Of a DNA stretch of 64,000 nt, positions 62,229 through 64,000 are shown piece by piece. The first letter of the stretch is position 1. Each line of letters opens with the position of its first letter. Both the position numbers and the translations under genes were made by a program. The notes under the pieces are model-generated. The model saw only the letters and a program-made list of their open reading frames with translations, ran no database searches and was not told the origin of the DNA. The stretch comes from Pseudomonas sp. ZH-FAD. Its GTDB lineage: Bacteria > Pseudomonadota > Gammaproteobacteria > Pseudomonadales > Pseudomonadaceae. The stretch lies in NCBI RefSeq assembly GCF_002803095.1, contig NZ_PGLR01000023.1, forward strand, positions 33,916 to 97,915. The letters are read 5' to 3'.

Positions 62229-63611
62229 ATGGATGTCGTCGATCGGATTGAGCGCGCAAGAATCAAAGCGTTTTACAAGCTGCTTGTGGATCGGCTTGGC
62301 CCAGATGTCTGGGCCGAGCGCAAAGCCGACTATGTGAAGCGCATCCGAGAGAAGGAGTCGAGTTTCGACATCAGGCTGCCGATAGAGTCCCAGCTCTTCA
62401 TACCCGCAGACGATGACATCGACTGGTACATCCTCGCGTCATACCTAGCCCATGACTTCCCCTATAGCGACTCCGCCTACAGCAGCAGGCGTGTTTACAC
62501 CTATGCCATGGCCATAGGAGCTGTTGCTCATCTGCTTCGCGTCGTGCCCAACGTAGAAGCTGTTCTAGACAAGATGCTGGCGAACAACAATCAGCCAGAG
62601 AAGCAGTTATTTGAGCTGCTGACCGCCGCGTTCTACTTGAAGAACGGCTATGAGGTTTCTTTTATCCCCGAAAACAGCATCACTTGGCCTGATGGGAAAA
62701 AGAGATCGCCAGACCTGCTCGTCAAAATGGGCGAGGAAGAGCTCTACGTCGAATGTAAACGGGCGGATAAACAAACGAAGTACTCACGGACCGAAGAGGA
62801 AGCCTGGACAAACATATGGACTCAGTTGAGCCGTCACATGCTCAAGGCCGCGCCTTGGTGCACCGTTGACCTAACTTTCCATGATCAGGTCGCCGATGTG
62901 TCAACGGACGAGGTGATCAAATTGGTGGACCTAGCCATCAAAGCTAGAGGGGAAAAGGTAAGGGCTGGGTCAGTCAGCGGTCAAATACGAGCTATCGACA
63001 AGAAGAGCCTCAAGCGCCACTACTTAAAATTCTCCGTCAGGCCCAATAGCCCTCAGCACGAGCTGCTGGTATTCGGCGATGTGGACAGCAATGAAAAGCG
63101 AAGCATCGCGACCATCGGTGCACGGGTCATTCGTCCGGGTAGCAACAATGACTTCCTCAATATGTTCGTCAAAGACGTTGGCTGCTGCGTAGGCGCCCAA
63201 TGGTGCTGTGAGCATGATAAGTCGCTTTCTCTACGCTCTAAGCACTTCAAGGGTCTAGTCAACGATGGCGTGACCCAGATTCCTCCAGACCGCCCTGGTG
63301 TTGTGCACGTCTGGTATGAGACTCGAGATGGAGTGGAAATCGAGGAGCTACGCCGGGACAAGAACATCGACAACATCTCCAACTACGACGCCTCTGAGAC
63401 AACGGTGCTTGGGGTCTTCGTGCACGCCGTCAATTACTACCCGTTCGAGGACACCTACGAGTGGGCCGAAACGGTACAAGATTTTGCCCGCGTGCCTGAC
63501 TTGGCTGTTCTCTTCCCTTTCCAGACCTTGATGCTCGCCTCTGGCCCGGCAGAAGCCGTGGAGGGCACGACTCACTGGGCACAAGACAAAGCTGCAAAAG
63601 TCCCGCAGTGA
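62229..63611 (+). CDS. PD-(D/E)XK nuclease-like protein of unknown family
   Basis: A 460-residue soluble protein. The central part shows a restriction-endonuclease-like core: helix with Glu in QLFELLTAAFYLKNGY (Glu129), then RSPDLLVKM (Asp162), then ELYVECKRA (Glu175, Lys177). This is the D-x12-E-x-K layout of PD-(D/E)XK enzymes. The N-terminal about 110 residues are helical with several Trp and Tyr. The C-terminal half (about 250-450) is mixed and unrecognised, with DVGCCVGAQWCC. The ATG at 62229 follows GGAGA. It is a likely effector partner of the divergent ATPase. Confidence 0.7.
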   Translation: MDVVDRIERARIKAFYKLLVDRLGPDVWAERKADYVKRIREKESSFDIRLPIESQLFIPADDDIDWYILASYLAHDFPYSDSAYSSRRVYTYAMAIGAVAHLLRVVPNVEAVLDKMLANNNQPEKQLFELLTAAFYLKNGYEVSFIPENSITWPDGKKRSPDLLVKMGEEELYVECKRADKQTKYSRTEEEAWTNIWTQLSRHMLKAAPWCTVDLTFHDQVADVSTDEVIKLVDLAIKARGEKVRAGSVSGQIRAIDKKSLKRHYLKFSVRPNSPQHELLVFGDVDSNEKRSIATIGARVIRPGSNNDFLNMFVKDVGCCVGAQWCCEHDKSLSLRSKHFKGLVNDGVTQIPPDRPGVVHVWYETRDGVEIEELRRDKNIDNISNYDASETTVLGVFVHAVNYYPFEDTYEWAETVQDFARVPDLAVLFPFQTLMLASGPAEAVEGTTHWAQDKAAKVPQ

Positions 63612-63892
63612 CGGGGGCCGTCTCAAGAAATGCTGCGGCTACTGGGCAAACCTTCTTTTGAGTAATTTCAAGTATGAGCCGTAAGTTTGAAGGGCCTGAA
63701 TGAATCGCCCCTAGTTTCATAGATGTCTTCAAGCCTCAAGGATGGTCTGCTCAGATCCTGTGAGACCGTCCGCTATCTGGCCGGCAGCTGCCCATAGGCA
63801 CCCTTAACCGAAGACCAAGCTCTCCTTCATAGCTCTACTCATTCCACCTACCGCTTAGGTGATCATAATGCTCAAATCGGGCTCTGTAGTGG
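63612..63892. other. Island spacer without recognised gene
   Basis: About 280 AT-richer bases between the nuclease-like gene and the IS3 remnant. I see no gene with ribosome-binding site and no strong dyad. TGTAGTGGTC at about 63885 may be the terminal inverted repeat of the insertion sequence. Confidence 0.5.
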
Positions 63893-64000
63893 TCAACCCA
63901 TCCCGGACAGTGGGTTAAGTTTCTCTTCGGCCACCGCAGGCGGTAACCCGTCGTTGAATTGGTGCGGCCTGACCCAGTTGTAGCGGTGCATCAGGTAATA
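63893..64000 (-). mobile_element. IS3-family transposase OrfB C-terminus (runs off the window)
   Basis: On the minus strand, 35 codons up to a TGA at 63893-63895 read YYLMHRYNWVRPHQFNDGLP and then PAVAEEKLNP. This is the C-terminal end of an IS3-family integrase-core transposase (the RPHQ block). The rest lies beyond the right edge, so intactness cannot be judged. Confidence 0.75.

Larger units (their letters stand above)
57516..64000. mobile_element. Left part of an ssrA-integrated genomic island (continues beyond the window)
   Basis: Directly after the intact 3' end of ssrA come an integrase, a candidate defence gene pair and an IS3 fragment. The base composition is visibly less GC-rich than the core to the left. 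ssrA 3' ends are frequent targets of P4-type integrases. The right attachment copy is not in view, so the boundary is open. Confidence 0.8.

Overview
The window looks like the chromosome of a high-GC Pseudomonas, probably near the P. mendocina/P. oleovorans (Ectopseudomonas) group. The evidence is gene order: lpxL-minCDE-rluA-apeB, asrA-icp, and fklB next to a YcbZ-type Lon protein and a DksA/TraR gene are blocks I remember from P. aeruginosa. Several families of pseudomonad REP-like palindromes also sit between genes. Species assignment is inference.

Layout. 1-3.8 kb: cell envelope and division core (partial lpxL, minCDE, rluA). 3.8-11.5 kb: a block lying between rluA and apeB, with a four-gene tripartite ABC efflux operon followed by a PraB-like secreted protein and a FadL-type porin. 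11.6-13.5 kb: apeB and gmhA. 13.5-17.8 kb (minus strand): a four-gene operon of cupredoxin-like protein, membrane c-di-GMP enzyme, DUF3034 protein and lipoprotein truncated globin. 18-24.6 kb: an AraC regulator, a possible NIT-like protein, the Lon-type protease AsrA behind a sigma-32-like promoter, a chagasin-type inhibitor and a YadGH-like ABC exporter.

24.8-41.9 kb is an aldaric-acid (glucarate/galactarate/talarate) catabolic locus. On the minus strand are a 2-hydroxyacid dehydrogenase, an FAD oxidase, garD, gudP, gudD and kdgD. On the plus strand are a second glucarate dehydratase, tctCBA and a LysR regulator. A talarate/galactarate dehydratase then lies divergent from a chemoreceptor. 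The dehydratases feed 5-keto-4-deoxyglucarate to KdgD, whose product is 2,5-dioxopentanoate. The final dehydrogenase to 2-oxoglutarate is not in the window.

42-57 kb: housekeeping and stress genes. These include fklB, a four-gene GTGA-coupled operon (DUF6482, Cho-like nuclease, FeS photolyase-like protein, DUF2256), a YcbZ-like Lon protein, an MgtE-like transporter, a DksA-like zinc-finger protein, an Lnb-domain protein and a hybrid histidine kinase.

57.1-64 kb: ssrA (tmRNA), whose 3' end is the apparent attachment site of a genomic island. The island has a P4-type integrase behind a four-copy 10-bp repeat. It also carries a divergent pair: an SMC/Rad50-like ATPase with a CPxC hook and a PD-(D/E)XK nuclease-like protein. 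An IS3-family transposase fragment runs off the right edge. The divergent pair is the best candidate here for an undescribed (probably anti-phage) system.
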